Notes under the pieces: model-generated
Seen by the model: the letters and a program-made list of their open reading frames with translations, nothing else
Told to the model about the DNA's origin: nothing
Databases searched by the model: none
Position numbers and translations under genes: made by a program
Part shown: in pieces, positions 46,775-56,326 of the stretch
How the letters are laid out: each line of letters starts with the position of its first letter
Numbering within the stretch: the stretch's first letter is position 1
Assembly: GCF_003290445.1 (NCBI RefSeq)
Contig: NZ_CP021781.1
Location: 1,984,001-2,048,000 of the forward strand
DNA: 64,000 nt
Source: Francisella adeliensis
GTDB taxonomy: Bacteria; Pseudomonadota; Gammaproteobacteria; Francisellales; Francisellaceae
Direction: 5' to 3'

Positions 46775-47443
46775 ATGTCAATGGGCTCTATAGAAAACTT
46801 AAAAAAACGCAAATGTGTAAGAGAGTTTACACCTAAAAAAATCTCTCAAGATACTTTAACTAAACTACTTGATGCTGCTAAATGGACACCTTCTAGTAAA
46901 AATACACAACCATGGAAAATAGCTGTAGTTAGTGGTCAACGAAAAGTTGAACTTATGGAAAAAATTCTTCAAGCTTGTGATAACAGAGAACCTCCTCGTA
47001 TGGAATACGACTACGATGGCCCAACTCTGGAAGGTGAACGAAGAATAAGAGCCGTAAAATGTGGTGAAGCTCTATATGGTGCTCTTAACATAAAAAGAGA
47101 AGACAAAATAAAACGCATAGAACAATGGAAAAAAAATTATCTTTCTTTTAACTCTCCAACAGCTATATTTATATTTGCATACCCAGATACAGGAATGAGT
47201 AGTTATATGGACTGTGGCATGCTTATCCAATCAATAATGCTTGCTGCTTGTGAGCTTGGCTTAGCTACTTGTCCTCAAGCTTCTCTTGGTCATTATCCAG
47301 ATATAGTAAAAAAAGAACTTGGTGGCTATGATGACTACACCTTACTATGTGGTATTGCTATTGGTTATGAAAATAAAGATGCCCCTGTAAATAATTATAG
47401 AACTACTAGGGAAAATTTAGATAATATTGTTACATTTTTTTAA
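46775..47443 (+). CDS. Nitroreductase-family flavoprotein
   Basis: The 222-residue FMN oxidoreductase has RKCVREFTPKKIS (FMN phosphate site), AKWTPSSKNTQPW, then MLAACELGLATCPQAS and IAIGYENKDAPVNNYRT at the end. Substrates may include nitro compounds or quinones. It lies 9 nt before a LysR-like gene on the same strand, so the pair is likely cotranscribed and the regulator may control it. Confidence 0.86.
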   Translation: MSMGSIENLKKRKCVREFTPKKISQDTLTKLLDAAKWTPSSKNTQPWKIAVVSGQRKVELMEKILQACDNREPPRMEYDYDGPTLEGERRIRAVKCGEALYGALNIKREDKIKRIEQWKKNYLSFNSPTAIFIFAYPDTGMSSYMDCGMLIQSIMLAACELGLATCPQASLGHYPDIVKKELGGYDDYTLLCGIAIGYENKDAPVNNYRTTRENLDNIVTFF

Positions 47444-47452
47444 GGATAAGTT

Positions 47453-48442
47453 ATGTCTCAATCACAAATTAGTAAAGATATTATAGAAGGCACAAGGTAC
47501 TTTGTTAGACTTGTCGAACAAGGATCATATTCTGCTGTTAAAAACTATTACTTAGTTGAGCTTAACACTATAAAAGCAAAGATTGAGATACTGGAAAAGT
47601 ACCTTAATATAAAACTTATACAAAATATCCAAAATAAGATTTCTGCAACAACAAATGGCATGAAATATTATTATTCTTGTAGCCAGCTTCTTAAAGAGTT
47701 TGAAAATACAATAAGTAGCATAAAACATAATGGCTTCAAGGAAAAACCTTCTTTAAAAATTTTAGGTTCACCAATATTTATTCAAAATATGATAGATGAA
47801 GTAATACCTTCTTTAGAAGAGCTAGGAGTACAAAACTGTAACTACATTTTAAATGATTATTTACTTGATAGTCTATCTGGCTTTGAATATCAACTTGATA
47901 AGTATGACGTGATTCAACTATATACCAAACACCTTGACTATATTGCTTCTGATGATTGGATAGTATGTTCTACTCTTGATTCTGCTAATATAAAAGCAAA
48001 AATTTATGCATCTAATGACTTTATTAAGAGAAATGATTTAAATGAGGGCATAAATAATTTACAAAATATGCCGTTAATATTCAATAACTATGATTTCACA
48101 TATAGAATATTAAATTATATTCATAATGATAAAAAATATGACTTTGCTTTTGATAATGTAAAATATGTGGTTGATAATCAACTACATAAAACAAAGCTAA
48201 TACAAAAAGGACTTGGTATAGGTTTTATGCCGACCATCCATGCTGAATCACAATCTTTACAAGAGAAAAACATATCTGCTATAGACAATGTTGATGCTTT
48301 CTTTTACATAGAACCTCAACTAATTCTTATAAACAAAAACTCAAAATTTTTAAAAGAACTAGTTAATACAATAAGGCCTGTAGTTAAAAGCTGGATTGAT
48401 AAAGCATCCCTTATTGATGATAAAACATACAAACAGGCCTAA
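47453..48442 (+). CDS. LysR-like transcriptional regulator, diverged HTH
   Basis: The 329-residue protein has an overall LysR plan: an N-terminal region (14-75: GTRYFVRLVEQGSYSAVKN, then LEKYLNIKLIQ) corresponds to the winged helix, and residues 100-300 are effector-domain-like with QKGLGIGFMPTIHA. The recognition helix is poor (YLVELNTIKAKIEILE in place of the usual S-x-x-S-xx-I-xx-LE), so DNA binding is less sure. AAGGATAAGTT precedes the ATG. It follows the nitroreductase closely. Confidence 0.72.
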   Translation: MSQSQISKDIIEGTRYFVRLVEQGSYSAVKNYYLVELNTIKAKIEILEKYLNIKLIQNIQNKISATTNGMKYYYSCSQLLKEFENTISSIKHNGFKEKPSLKILGSPIFIQNMIDEVIPSLEELGVQNCNYILNDYLLDSLSGFEYQLDKYDVIQLYTKHLDYIASDDWIVCSTLDSANIKAKIYASNDFIKRNDLNEGINNLQNMPLIFNNYDFTYRILNYIHNDKKYDFAFDNVKYVVDNQLHKTKLIQKGLGIGFMPTIHAESQSLQEKNISAIDNVDAFFYIEPQLILINKNSKFLKELVNTIRPVVKSWIDKASLIDDKTYKQA

Positions 48443-48482
48443 AAAGAGCTCTTACTTGTAGCACATCAACCCCAACGAAACC

Positions 48483-51347
48483 CTATACCTTACTCCACGC
48501 ATCTTTACTATATTTGCCATCTGGTGAATATGCTTCTAGCGGACAAAGACTAGATTCAGGTCCAACCTTACATCTATAAACCACATTTCCTATAGCTACA
48601 GTTGTTCCACCCACGTAGTTTTCATGTCCATTAGGATAAATATATTCTGCTCCTTGAGGTTTATATTGATTTTGACTCGTGTTAGTTTCTTCGAGATGAG
48701 AGACATCTGACGTTATATCACTCCAAGCCTGGTAGCCTTTATCTCCTGTAGGTGAGTATATAATATTATTACACAAAGTTTCTTTACCATCTATGCATTC
48801 AAAAGTTCTATTATCACCAGCTTTTACTACCCTATTTGGTTTATAGTCACCTATTCCCTCTGGATATGTTGGTGTCTCATCATCTAATATGATTTTTTTA
48901 TACTCTACTTTTTTAGCCGTATTATTTTTATCAAGCTCTTGCCATGCAAGGTATCCATGTAAACCATTTGGAATGTATGAATTATTGTTACATAAATCTA
49001 TTAAATCTGCAGATAAACACTTGTATTTTTTACCTTGAAACTCGATTATTGTATTTGCAGTATAACTCCCTAGTTTATATGGATAGTTAATAATTCCCGT
49101 ATCTATAGTTCTTTCATAACTATTTTCTGTTACAACTTTTTTGGGTTTAGGCATGCTCGTAACTTGCCCTTTAACTTCTGGCAAGCTTATACTAGCTATA
49201 ATGTTAGTCATAGACCAAGGTTGATGAGAATAATTTTCTGATAGATCTCCCTCTTTTATATTAGTTGCATCAAAGTCTATATTCCATAATGCAAACCCTC
49301 CAAAAGAAGCATCGTATTTTGCTACCTCTTTAACAATATTATCAATACCTTCAGGATTAAGCCCATAAACTTTACCCTTTGCTGTAGCTCCTTCAGTTGC
49401 AGGTATTAAAAGAACAAGCTTTTTAGGTGGTATTATTAATGCATTTTGCTTATATTTAGTCAGATTTGCATCATATCCATCTTGAGTTGTTATAACCCAA
49501 ACTAATGATGTTAAAAATTTACTATATTGATCTAATGGAGTTATTTTTTGATACTCTTCATTTTGATCTTTATCTGGACCATAAATTCCTTCTCTAACAT
49601 TTTCTGAGTAAGTTTTTAAGAAAATATAATCTATATTATTCATACCTATATGATTCATAAGCTCAATATACTTATGATTTTCAAATGTACTCTCTTTTGA
49701 ATCTTTATTTATAGATGCTGTAACATACTGCCAATTAGGAGAAAATGTTAGCCAAAACTTATCTGTATCTTTCCTGTTTTTAGAAATATTTGCTACTACT
49801 TTCTTTATTTTTTTTGTAGCTATATTAACCAACTCATCTGTTTTAGGAATATCTGAATATCCTAAATCAAAATTTATACCATCAAATCCATAATCTTGTA
49901 TTACTTTTTCTATGCTATCTAAATCTATAGTTTTCCAATTTATATGTGAAAATTTACCTCCTACAGATATTACTACATGCTTTCCTTTAGAGCCCATATA
50001 CTTGGTAAACTCTTTAACTTCTTCTGGTGTATACTCTTTTTTAGAGTTTCCATTTTCTCCATCAAAAGTTAATCTAAACCCTGAACTATTAGTATATGTC
50101 AAATAAGCAGCTATTATCGTGTTGTATTTGCATACTTCAGGATATTTATCACAGTATTCTTGGCCTTTTGGCATTTTAAGATCTACTAATGTACTATTTA
50201 TTTGTTGTCCTGAAACATTATATGAACTATTTCTTCCCCACAATGATAAATAACCAGCAATAACTGGACCCATTAAATTTTGAGACTTAGGTACACAAAT
50301 ATTGTCATAAATACAATCTCTCAAGGATTTAGCAAATGCTCCCGCTCTATGCTTTTTATCGCCATATAAATCAGATGCATAAGCTGTATTTAAAGTCCAT
50401 CCTACTACACCAACAAACCTTGGTTTATGTTTAAGTAACTCTAACTGAGGTAGCATCAAAGACATCGCCGCCTCTGTTGATAAAGATTTAGATCCATCTC
50501 CACCTGGATGATATATAGTGTTTATACCACCAGCTGTCGCATTTGTAGGCTCTCCTATCAATATTTTTGTTTCTAGTGGAATCTTTGAGTTTTTTATTAT
50601 TTTATTATAACTTTCAGCAATATAGTTTGGATCATATTGAGGATAAATATTATATTCTTGTAAAAATAAATAATCAATATTTCCTGATTGAATAGCCATA
50701 TCATAATCATTACTTCTACCAGTAGTTACAAGCTTATAGTCATTAATTTCTGGTTCTGCTGCTATTATTAGATTAGGATCAATTTCTTTAATTTTACCTG
50801 TCAAATCATTAATAAAAGATGCTGAGGTATATTTTCTTATACTAAATTCAATACCATCAAGATTATATTTTTTAAGAAATTTTACTATATTTGCAGCTAA
50901 AGCCTTTGTTTGCTTAGCTGTCATTGATTTGCCTAGTATTTTTGGATCTAAACCTTTAACTTCAGTACCTGGATGGAAAGTATTTGGGTTTCCACCAACA
51001 CTTAGAAGTACTTTTAAACCTAAACTTTTTGCTTGACGTATCTTTCCAATAGCCGTTTGCATACTTAGATTAGAGTTATTACCTGATAAATTAAAACCTA
51101 TATCTGTCCCATATACCTCTCCAAAACCAGCTATAATTAAATTGTAACCATCTTTTTTTACTTTTTCGATATTTACTCTTGTAGCTGACCCTGGGGTTCT
51201 TATATCTAAAAAACCACCTAAAATACGATCTGGCATCAAATTGGTTTTTTCGGTTTTAATTTCATCAACTTTTTTAACTTCTTCTGCTATTAAGCTTGTT
51301 GATGTTAAAATAAATAAAACTAATAAAAGTTTATTAAAATATTTCAT
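48483..51347 (-). CDS. Exported protein with two inactive-looking GH18 domains and three C-terminal carbohydrate-binding-like modules
   Basis: The 954-residue protein has a signal peptide (LLLVLFILTSTSLIA). GH18-A spans about 40-335 and GH18-B about 365-715. The catalytic strand should read DGxDxDxE: here A has DGIEFSIR (164-171) and B has DGINFDLG (489-496), so both catalytic Glu are lost. The outer strands GYNLIIAGFGEVYG, LLSVGGN and VVGWTLN of a chitinase barrel are kept. Three repeats of about 60 residues (cysteine pair, then YxPxGxxGYxAW) at the C-terminus look like chitin-binding modules. A secreted chitin-binding pseudoenzyme is the best reading. Confidence 0.8.
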   Translation of the reverse strand: MKYFNKLLLVLFILTSTSLIAEEVKKVDEIKTEKTNLMPDRILGGFLDIRTPGSATRVNIEKVKKDGYNLIIAGFGEVYGTDIGFNLSGNNSNLSMQTAIGKIRQAKSLGLKVLLSVGGNPNTFHPGTEVKGLDPKILGKSMTAKQTKALAANIVKFLKKYNLDGIEFSIRKYTSASFINDLTGKIKEIDPNLIIAAEPEINDYKLVTTGRSNDYDMAIQSGNIDYLFLQEYNIYPQYDPNYIAESYNKIIKNSKIPLETKILIGEPTNATAGGINTIYHPGGDGSKSLSTEAAMSLMLPQLELLKHKPRFVGVVGWTLNTAYASDLYGDKKHRAGAFAKSLRDCIYDNICVPKSQNLMGPVIAGYLSLWGRNSSYNVSGQQINSTLVDLKMPKGQEYCDKYPEVCKYNTIIAAYLTYTNSSGFRLTFDGENGNSKKEYTPEEVKEFTKYMGSKGKHVVISVGGKFSHINWKTIDLDSIEKVIQDYGFDGINFDLGYSDIPKTDELVNIATKKIKKVVANISKNRKDTDKFWLTFSPNWQYVTASINKDSKESTFENHKYIELMNHIGMNNIDYIFLKTYSENVREGIYGPDKDQNEEYQKITPLDQYSKFLTSLVWVITTQDGYDANLTKYKQNALIIPPKKLVLLIPATEGATAKGKVYGLNPEGIDNIVKEVAKYDASFGGFALWNIDFDATNIKEGDLSENYSHQPWSMTNIIASISLPEVKGQVTSMPKPKKVVTENSYERTIDTGIINYPYKLGSYTANTIIEFQGKKYKCLSADLIDLCNNNSYIPNGLHGYLAWQELDKNNTAKKVEYKKIILDDETPTYPEGIGDYKPNRVVKAGDNRTFECIDGKETLCNNIIYSPTGDKGYQAWSDITSDVSHLEETNTSQNQYKPQGAEYIYPNGHENYVGGTTVAIGNVVYRCKVGPESSLCPLEAYSPDGKYSKDAWSKV

Positions 51348-51852
51348 ATGTTTTCTTTATATCTTAATAAGAGTTAGGTACTAGAAATTTTAGCTTACAT
51401 ATCTTTTTTTTGATATATAACTTACTATTTTTTTCAATTTTTTATTTTACTTAAGTATTGAGTTTTATTACTTGCTACTGTTATTTGGAACTATACCTAT
51501 TTACATATACTTTTTTATTTTTAATAAAAAGTACTCTATTTAATAGAAATAAAATATTACAACCTTCTTACATTAAAAATTAATTAAACATCTGTAAAAT
51601 ATATAGCTTATTCTAACTCTCGAATTCTTTTTTACAAAAAACCCCACAAAGCTTTAATTGCTTAACTTTTTTAACTGTAAGCCTTATCTTTATAATTAAA
51701 TTTCTTATTATTTTTAGTAATAAATCATAATTTTTAAGATTAAAAAAATAATTTTATATAAATACTTAAAATATATATTTAATTTTATTAAATATAATGT
51801 TACTATAATTACATACCATAAATATTAAATAGATTTTAAAAAGGACTTAACA
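51348..51852. other. AT-rich non-coding region
   Basis: No gene is seen in these 505 bases. They are very AT-rich with many A and T runs. They should hold the promoters of the GH18-type gene (minus) and of the micropeptide gene (plus), but no box stands out. Confidence 0.5.
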
Positions 51853-51987
51853 ATGAAAAAACTTACTATTATAACAATGCTTTTAACAACTATTCTTACA
51901 ACAACTGCTTTTGGTTATAATGTTAATCAAGTAAGCACATATAATTCAAATATATCTACAGCTGCTCCTATAATGGATTTTAGTTAA
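51853..51987 (+). CDS. Exported micropeptide, copy A
   Basis: This is a 44-residue frame with AAAAAGGA 6-7 nt before the ATG. Residues 1-21 are a signal peptide (KKLTIITMLLTTILTTTA) with cleavage near AFG-YN. The mature part would be only 23 residues, beginning YNVNQVSTYNSN and ending IMDFS. A second copy lies at 58348 with an almost identical mature part. Too short for standard gene finders. Whether it is a functional peptide or the remains of a longer gene is open. Confidence 0.6.
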   Translation: MKKLTIITMLLTTILTTTAFGYNVNQVSTYNSNISTAAPIMDFS

Positions 51988-51992
51988 ACTCC

Positions 51993-52049
51993 CTATTTAT
52001 ATTCAACTCTTATTTCAATACAACCTTGTTTAAGGTTATATCTATCAAA
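51993..52049 (-). pseudogene. 3' fragment of a GyrI/Cass2-like gene
   Basis: On the minus strand this reads FDRYNLKQGCIEIRVEYK and a TAG stop. It is the last 18 codons of the intact gene at 58491-58901 (FDRYNPKQDYAEIGVEYK) with several replacements and no upstream remainder. It lies at the same place relative to the micropeptide gene as the intact copy, so it came from duplication of the segment. Confidence 0.8.
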
Positions 52050-52141
52050 GATATAATATATGTTTTTTGATCTTAAATAGTTTAAAAGAGCAGCAGATAT
52101 AATGCTTACTAAATGGATGGTAAATCATGCTTTTTTATAAC

Positions 52142-53437
52142 TCAAATACTTTTCATTGCATTAATTATAGCTTTTTTAGTTATTTGTTCTAATGTAAGTA
52201 TTTCATCTATAGTTGAATTAAGAGGTGGGAGCCAATAAACAGTATTTCCAAGAGGTCTTAACAATCCCCCTAGCTTCAATGCTTCTTGATATACTTTAAA
52301 CCCAAACCTATCTATATCAGTATCTAAGTCAGCGGCTATTATACCACCCATATTTCTAATATTTTTTATAAAGCCAGTCTCTTTTTTAATACGCCCAAAA
52401 CTTTGTGAAAATTGTTGTTCTAATTTACTAATATTATCTAATATTTTTTCATCCCTATATATGTCTAATACAGCATTAGCAACAACAGCCCCTAAAACAT
52501 TACCACTATGAGTATGAGAATGAAGAAATGCTTTTGATATACTGTCATTATAAAATTGATCATAATACTTATTCTTAGTTAAAGTCACACTAAAAGGAAT
52601 TACTCCAGAAGTTAATCCTTTGGAAATACATAGAAAATCTAATTCAAAACTATCTAAATACTCATAAGCAAAAAGTTTACCTAACCTACCAAAACCTGTC
52701 ATTATTTCATCAAAAATGACATATATATCATTTTGATTACACCATTGACATAATTTACCTAAGTAATCTTTGCTATACATCATCATTCCTCCAGCACCCT
52801 GACATATAGGCTCAACAATAAGGGCATTTATATTTTCTTTATTCTCTTCTAAAATACGCTTAGATTTTAGCCAATATGCATCCGCATTATTCCATAAAGG
52901 GTCATTTTTACCCGTAATGTATGGAATATCTTCTAAGATAATACTTTCAAATAAAAACTGAGAGTATGGTTTTGAATACAAACCACAATCGCTTACACTC
53001 ATCGTTGCTAATGTTTCCCCATGGTATGAATTTTTTAAGCAAACAAATTTTGTCTTATTTTTTTGACCTTGGAAACTTCTAAGGTGTATAGTCATTTTCA
53101 ATGCTATTTCAACAGCACATGATCCATCACTTGCATATAAAGTCTTATCCATATTAGTAAATTTGCAAATTCTTTGACTAAAGCTATCAATCTCACTGTT
53201 TTTTGTATTAGCAAAAATTGTATGCTCATATTTATCTAACTGGTTTTTGAGCTTGCTAACTATATACGGATGTCTATGCCCTAACGACTTACACCACCAG
53301 CTTGAAATTGCATCAAATATTTTTTTATTGTCATTCGTATAAATATATCCACCTTCTGTTTTTGAAATATCTATTGGAAGGCATTGTTCAAAATCTTTCA
53401 TTTGAGTGCATGGATGCCAAATATTAGTGCTATACAT
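52142..53437 (-). CDS. bioA: Adenosylmethionine-8-amino-7-oxononanoate aminotransferase
   Basis: The enzyme makes 7,8-diaminopelargonic acid using SAM as amino donor. From ATG 53437 it has 431 residues: IWHPCTQM at the start, WWCKSLGHRHP, SYHGETLATMSV, DEIMTGFGRLG, and CISKGLTSG with the PLP lysine. AAAAGG lies 8-9 nt upstream and falls inside the BirA-type operator. The longer frame to 53485 (TTG) would run through the promoter. It is divergent from bioBFCD. Confidence 0.95.
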   Translation of the reverse strand: MYSTNIWHPCTQMKDFEQCLPIDISKTEGGYIYTNDNKKIFDAISSWWCKSLGHRHPYIVSKLKNQLDKYEHTIFANTKNSEIDSFSQRICKFTNMDKTLYASDGSCAVEIALKMTIHLRSFQGQKNKTKFVCLKNSYHGETLATMSVSDCGLYSKPYSQFLFESIILEDIPYITGKNDPLWNNADAYWLKSKRILEENKENINALIVEPICQGAGGMMMYSKDYLGKLCQWCNQNDIYVIFDEIMTGFGRLGKLFAYEYLDSFELDFLCISKGLTSGVIPFSVTLTKNKYYDQFYNDSISKAFLHSHTHSGNVLGAVVANAVLDIYRDEKILDNISKLEQQFSQSFGRIKKETGFIKNIRNMGGIIAADLDTDIDRFGFKVYQEALKLGGLLRPLGNTVYWLPPLNSTIDEILTLEQITKKAIINAMKSI

Positions 53438-53439
53438 TA

Positions 53440-53472
53440 ATGTAAACCTTTTATGTAAATTATGGTTGACAT
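53440..53472. promoter_or_regulatory. BirA operator between bioA and bioB
   Basis: ATGTAAACC (53440-53448), 15 bp, then GGTTGACAT (53464-53472). The arms are inverted repeats with one mismatch and follow the known BirA site (TTGTAAACC, about 15 bp, GGTTTACAA). The left arm covers the bioA Shine-Dalgarno and the right arm covers the bioB -35 box. Biotinyl-AMP-BirA should thus shut both directions. birA lies at the end of the cluster. Confidence 0.82.
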
Positions 53473-53495
53473 ACATTGTAACCAAAAGATATGAT
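53466..53495 (+). promoter_or_regulatory. bioBFCD promoter
   Basis: TTGACA (53466-53471) and TATGAT (53490-53495) are 18 bp apart. The -35 box is inside the right half of the BirA operator. Transcription should start near 53502, leaving a leader of about 26 nt. No clear Shine-Dalgarno precedes bioB. Confidence 0.65.
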
Positions 53496-53527
53496 TATAT
53501 GCAACATAATAAACCACATTTCAAAAA

Positions 53528-54466
53528 ATGAATATCCAGCAGTTAAAAACCATATACAATAAGCCTCTATTAGATTTAATACATCAAGCCCAAACAATTC
53601 ATAAACAAAATTTTGATAATGATATTGAATTATGCTCATTAAAAAGCATCAAAACAGGTGCTTGTCCTGAAGACTGTAAATACTGTCCTCAAAGTGGACA
53701 TTACAATTCAAGTATAGAAAAGCATAGATTGCTCGATAAAGAAGAAATCCTTGAGGAAGCTAGAAAAGTTAAAGCAAGTGGCTCTAGAAGGTTCTGTATG
53801 GGGGCTGCATGGAAAAATATCCCTAAAAAAGATTTACCTAAAATATCTGAGATAATAACTAGTGTTAAAAATCTAGGGCTTGAAACATGTGTTACTCTTG
53901 GGTCACTTAACCAAGAAGATGCTATAGAATTAAAAAACGCTGGTTTAGATTATTATAATCATAACCTAGATACCTCTAGAGAATTCTATCCTAAGATAAT
54001 CTCAACTCGTAAATTCGATGAGAGAATAGAAACAATAAGAAATGTAGCTAATGCCAATATAAATGTCTGTTGTGGAGGTATTTTAGGAATGGGGGAATCT
54101 ATTGATGATAGGTTAAATTTATTAATGGAATTATTAAACCTACCGTCCATTCCTCAAAGCATACCAATAAATACACTAATACCTGTTAAAGGTACGCCTC
54201 TAGGAGATAGGTATACTAAAGCACAAATTGATAATATTGATTTAGTAAGATTTATAGCTTTAACAAGAATCTTATTTCCCAAAGCTCGACTTCGTCTATC
54301 TGCAGGAAGAGAAGATATGTCTATTGAAACTCAGACGCTTTGTTTTACTGCTGGTATTAACTCTATTTTTTATGGTAATAAATTATTAACTGAAAATAAT
54401 GCATCTATAAATTCTGATGATTATTTGATTCAAAGGCTTGGCTTATCGATAAGTCCTATGGCATAA
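53528..54466 (+). CDS. bioB: Biotin synthase
   Basis: This radical-SAM enzyme inserts sulfur into dethiobiotin. The 312-residue protein has [11 protein letters not shown] (CxxxCxxC for the 4Fe-4S cluster), [32 protein letters not shown], and RLSAGREDM holding the Arg of the 2Fe-2S site. It is first of bioBFCD. The region before the ATG is A-rich without a Shine-Dalgarno. Complete. Confidence 0.97.
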   Translation: MNIQQLKTIYNKPLLDLIHQAQTIHKQNFDNDIELCSLKSIKTGACPEDCKYCPQSGHYNSSIEKHRLLDKEEILEEARKVKASGSRRFCMGAAWKNIPKKDLPKISEIITSVKNLGLETCVTLGSLNQEDAIELKNAGLDYYNHNLDTSREFYPKIISTRKFDERIETIRNVANANINVCCGGILGMGESIDDRLNLLMELLNLPSIPQSIPINTLIPVKGTPLGDRYTKAQIDNIDLVRFIALTRILFPKARLRLSAGREDMSIETQTLCFTAGINSIFYGNKLLTENNASINSDDYLIQRLGLSISPMA

Positions 54467-54471
54467 ATAAA

Positions 54472-55572
54472 ATGGATTTTTTAGAAGAAAAATATAAGCA
54501 CTATTTAGAAAAAAATTTAATTAGAAATCAAAATATCTCTAATAACTGTAAATCAAACATCGATTTTACTAGTAGTGATTATTTAAATATAGCTTCATCT
54601 AAAAACCTAAAAAAAAGCATTTTAAGTGGTTTTGAGAAATATGGTTTTGGTAGCAAAGGTTCTGCAGCTGTATGTGGATATAACGATAGTACAAAACACT
54701 TTGAAGAAAAATTTGCTAACTTTGTTGGTTACCCTAAAGCTATCTTTTTTAATTCAGGTTATATGGCCAATTTAGCAATTTATGCTACATTATTTAATGA
54801 AAAAAATACCCTTTTTACAGACAAATTTATACATGCTTCTACTATTGATGGTATAAACCTATCAAAAGTAAAACTCAAAAGATACAGACATCAAAACTAT
54901 AATCATTTACTTAAAATATACGATCAAAATAGTTACATTGCTACAGAAGGTATTTTTAGCACTACTGGAACTATAACTAACCTAAAAAAGATTTTTGAAA
55001 TCTCTGATAATAAAATAATAGTTGATGAGGCTCACAGTTTAGGCGTGTTAGGTAATAATGGGCGAGGATTAATAAATCACTATAATTTGAATTCGAATAA
55101 CTGTCCTATTGCTATTTATCCATTAGGTAAAGCTTTTGGAGGAGTTGGCGCTGTAGTCTGCACTACATTAGAAATAGCTAATTATTTACAGCAATTTGCT
55201 AGAAGTTATATTTATACTACAGCTATCCCTCCATTGATTTTAGAGGCCTCTATAACTCAGTTAGATAATTTAGCAGAAGCTAATCAGCAAAGAGAAAATC
55301 TACGGAATAATATCCTGTATTTTAATAAACTATCCAACGAAAGAAACTTGCTACTAGCTTCAATAGATATTTCCCCTATTAGAAGCATAATTATCAAAGA
55401 AAATGATTTAGCTCTACAAATAAAACAAGAACTTGAAAATAATAGTTTAAAAGTATCTTGTTTTAGATATCCTACCGTGCCTCAAAATCTAACAATGTTA
55501 CGTTTATCAATTCATGCTAAGAATACTTTTAGTGAAATCGAAAAAGCTATAAATATCATAACTAAATTTTAA
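54472..55572 (+). CDS. bioF: 8-amino-7-oxononanoate synthase
   Basis: This PLP enzyme condenses pimeloyl-ACP with alanine. The 366-residue protein has NIDFTSSDYLNIA, GSKGSAAVCGYNDS, FFNSGYMANLA, VDEAHSLGVLG, and YPLGKAFGGVGA with the PLP lysine. It is slightly shorter than E. coli BioF (384). It begins 5 nt after bioB. Confidence 0.94.
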   Translation: MDFLEEKYKHYLEKNLIRNQNISNNCKSNIDFTSSDYLNIASSKNLKKSILSGFEKYGFGSKGSAAVCGYNDSTKHFEEKFANFVGYPKAIFFNSGYMANLAIYATLFNEKNTLFTDKFIHASTIDGINLSKVKLKRYRHQNYNHLLKIYDQNSYIATEGIFSTTGTITNLKKIFEISDNKIIVDEAHSLGVLGNNGRGLINHYNLNSNNCPIAIYPLGKAFGGVGAVVCTTLEIANYLQQFARSYIYTTAIPPLILEASITQLDNLAEANQQRENLRNNILYFNKLSNERNLLLASIDISPIRSIIIKENDLALQIKQELENNSLKVSCFRYPTVPQNLTMLRLSIHAKNTFSEIEKAINIITKF

Positions 55573-55579
55573 GAAGAAA

Positions 55580-56326
55580 ATGAATAAATACAAAAATATT
55601 AAAGATAATTTTTCAAATACAAATTCATATACTAAAAATGCTATAGTACAAACAAATGTGAGAGAAAAGCTTATCACTAAATGCCTAAACAACCTGAAAA
55701 AAAGAAATATAGAAAGTGTTTTAAATATAGGTGTCAGAGATATAAGCGAGCCTATAGAATTACAAAGTAGATTTTTAGCAAAAAAAATAGATGTTATAGA
55801 TTTAACTCTCGAAAATATCTCTGAGCAAACTAAAAACAAAAATATTACTTTTCATGAGTTAAATTTTGATAAAGATTTAAATAAACTAACTCAAAAATAC
55901 GATCTTATATTTTCAAATATGTCTCTTCAATGGAGTAAAGATTTAAATAAGCTACTAGAAACCCTAAACCAAAAGTTAAATGAACAATCTATGTTTGCTT
56001 TTAGCACTCTTCTTGAAAAGAATTTTCATGAATTATCAGGTATATTCCGCATTAATAAAATGCTTACAAAAGAGAGCATCCTAAATTTAATGAAAAACAA
56101 CGGTCTAATATGTCTGCATGAAGAAAGTTATTTTTACAAATTAGATTTTAATTGTTTTAGTGATCTTAGAAATCATTTTAAGTCTACAGGAATCACAACA
56201 TATACAGGAAAAAACTCTAGCTCTAAGGCCTTTAGTGTTCGTAATCTAATTAAAAATAAGTCTATATATAATTTAACTTACCATGTAGGTATATTTATAT
56301 GTTATAAAAATAAGGAATTTAAATGA
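55580..56326 (+). CDS. bioC: Malonyl-ACP O-methyltransferase BioC
   Basis: The enzyme methylates malonyl-ACP to start pimelate synthesis. The 248-residue SAM methyltransferase has NTNSYTKNAIVQTNV at the N-terminus (BioC-like), VLNIGVRDI in place of the usual glycine-rich motif I, and DLIFSNMSLQWSKDLNKLL (the SNxxLQW BioC mark). Motif I is degraded (VLNIGVRD instead of LDxGxGTG), which is unusual. AAGAAG lies before the ATG. It overlaps bioD by 4 nt (ATGA). Confidence 0.85.
   Translation: MNKYKNIKDNFSNTNSYTKNAIVQTNVREKLITKCLNNLKKRNIESVLNIGVRDISEPIELQSRFLAKKIDVIDLTLENISEQTKNKNITFHELNFDKDLNKLTQKYDLIFSNMSLQWSKDLNKLLETLNQKLNEQSMFAFSTLLEKNFHELSGIFRINKMLTKESILNLMKNNGLICLHEESYFYKLDFNCFSDLRNHFKSTGITTYTGKNSSSKAFSVRNLIKNKSIYNLTYHVGIFICYKNKEFK

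Larger units (their letters stand above)
51853..52049. repeat. Left copy of the ~200-bp duplicated segment flanking the bio cluster
   Basis: The segment is a direct repeat of 58348-58547. It is strongly similar from the second half of the signal-peptide codons (about 51900) to 52049, roughly 90% by eye, and weaker before. It covers the micropeptide gene, the short spacer and the end of the convergent GyrI/Cass2-like gene. Confidence 0.8.
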
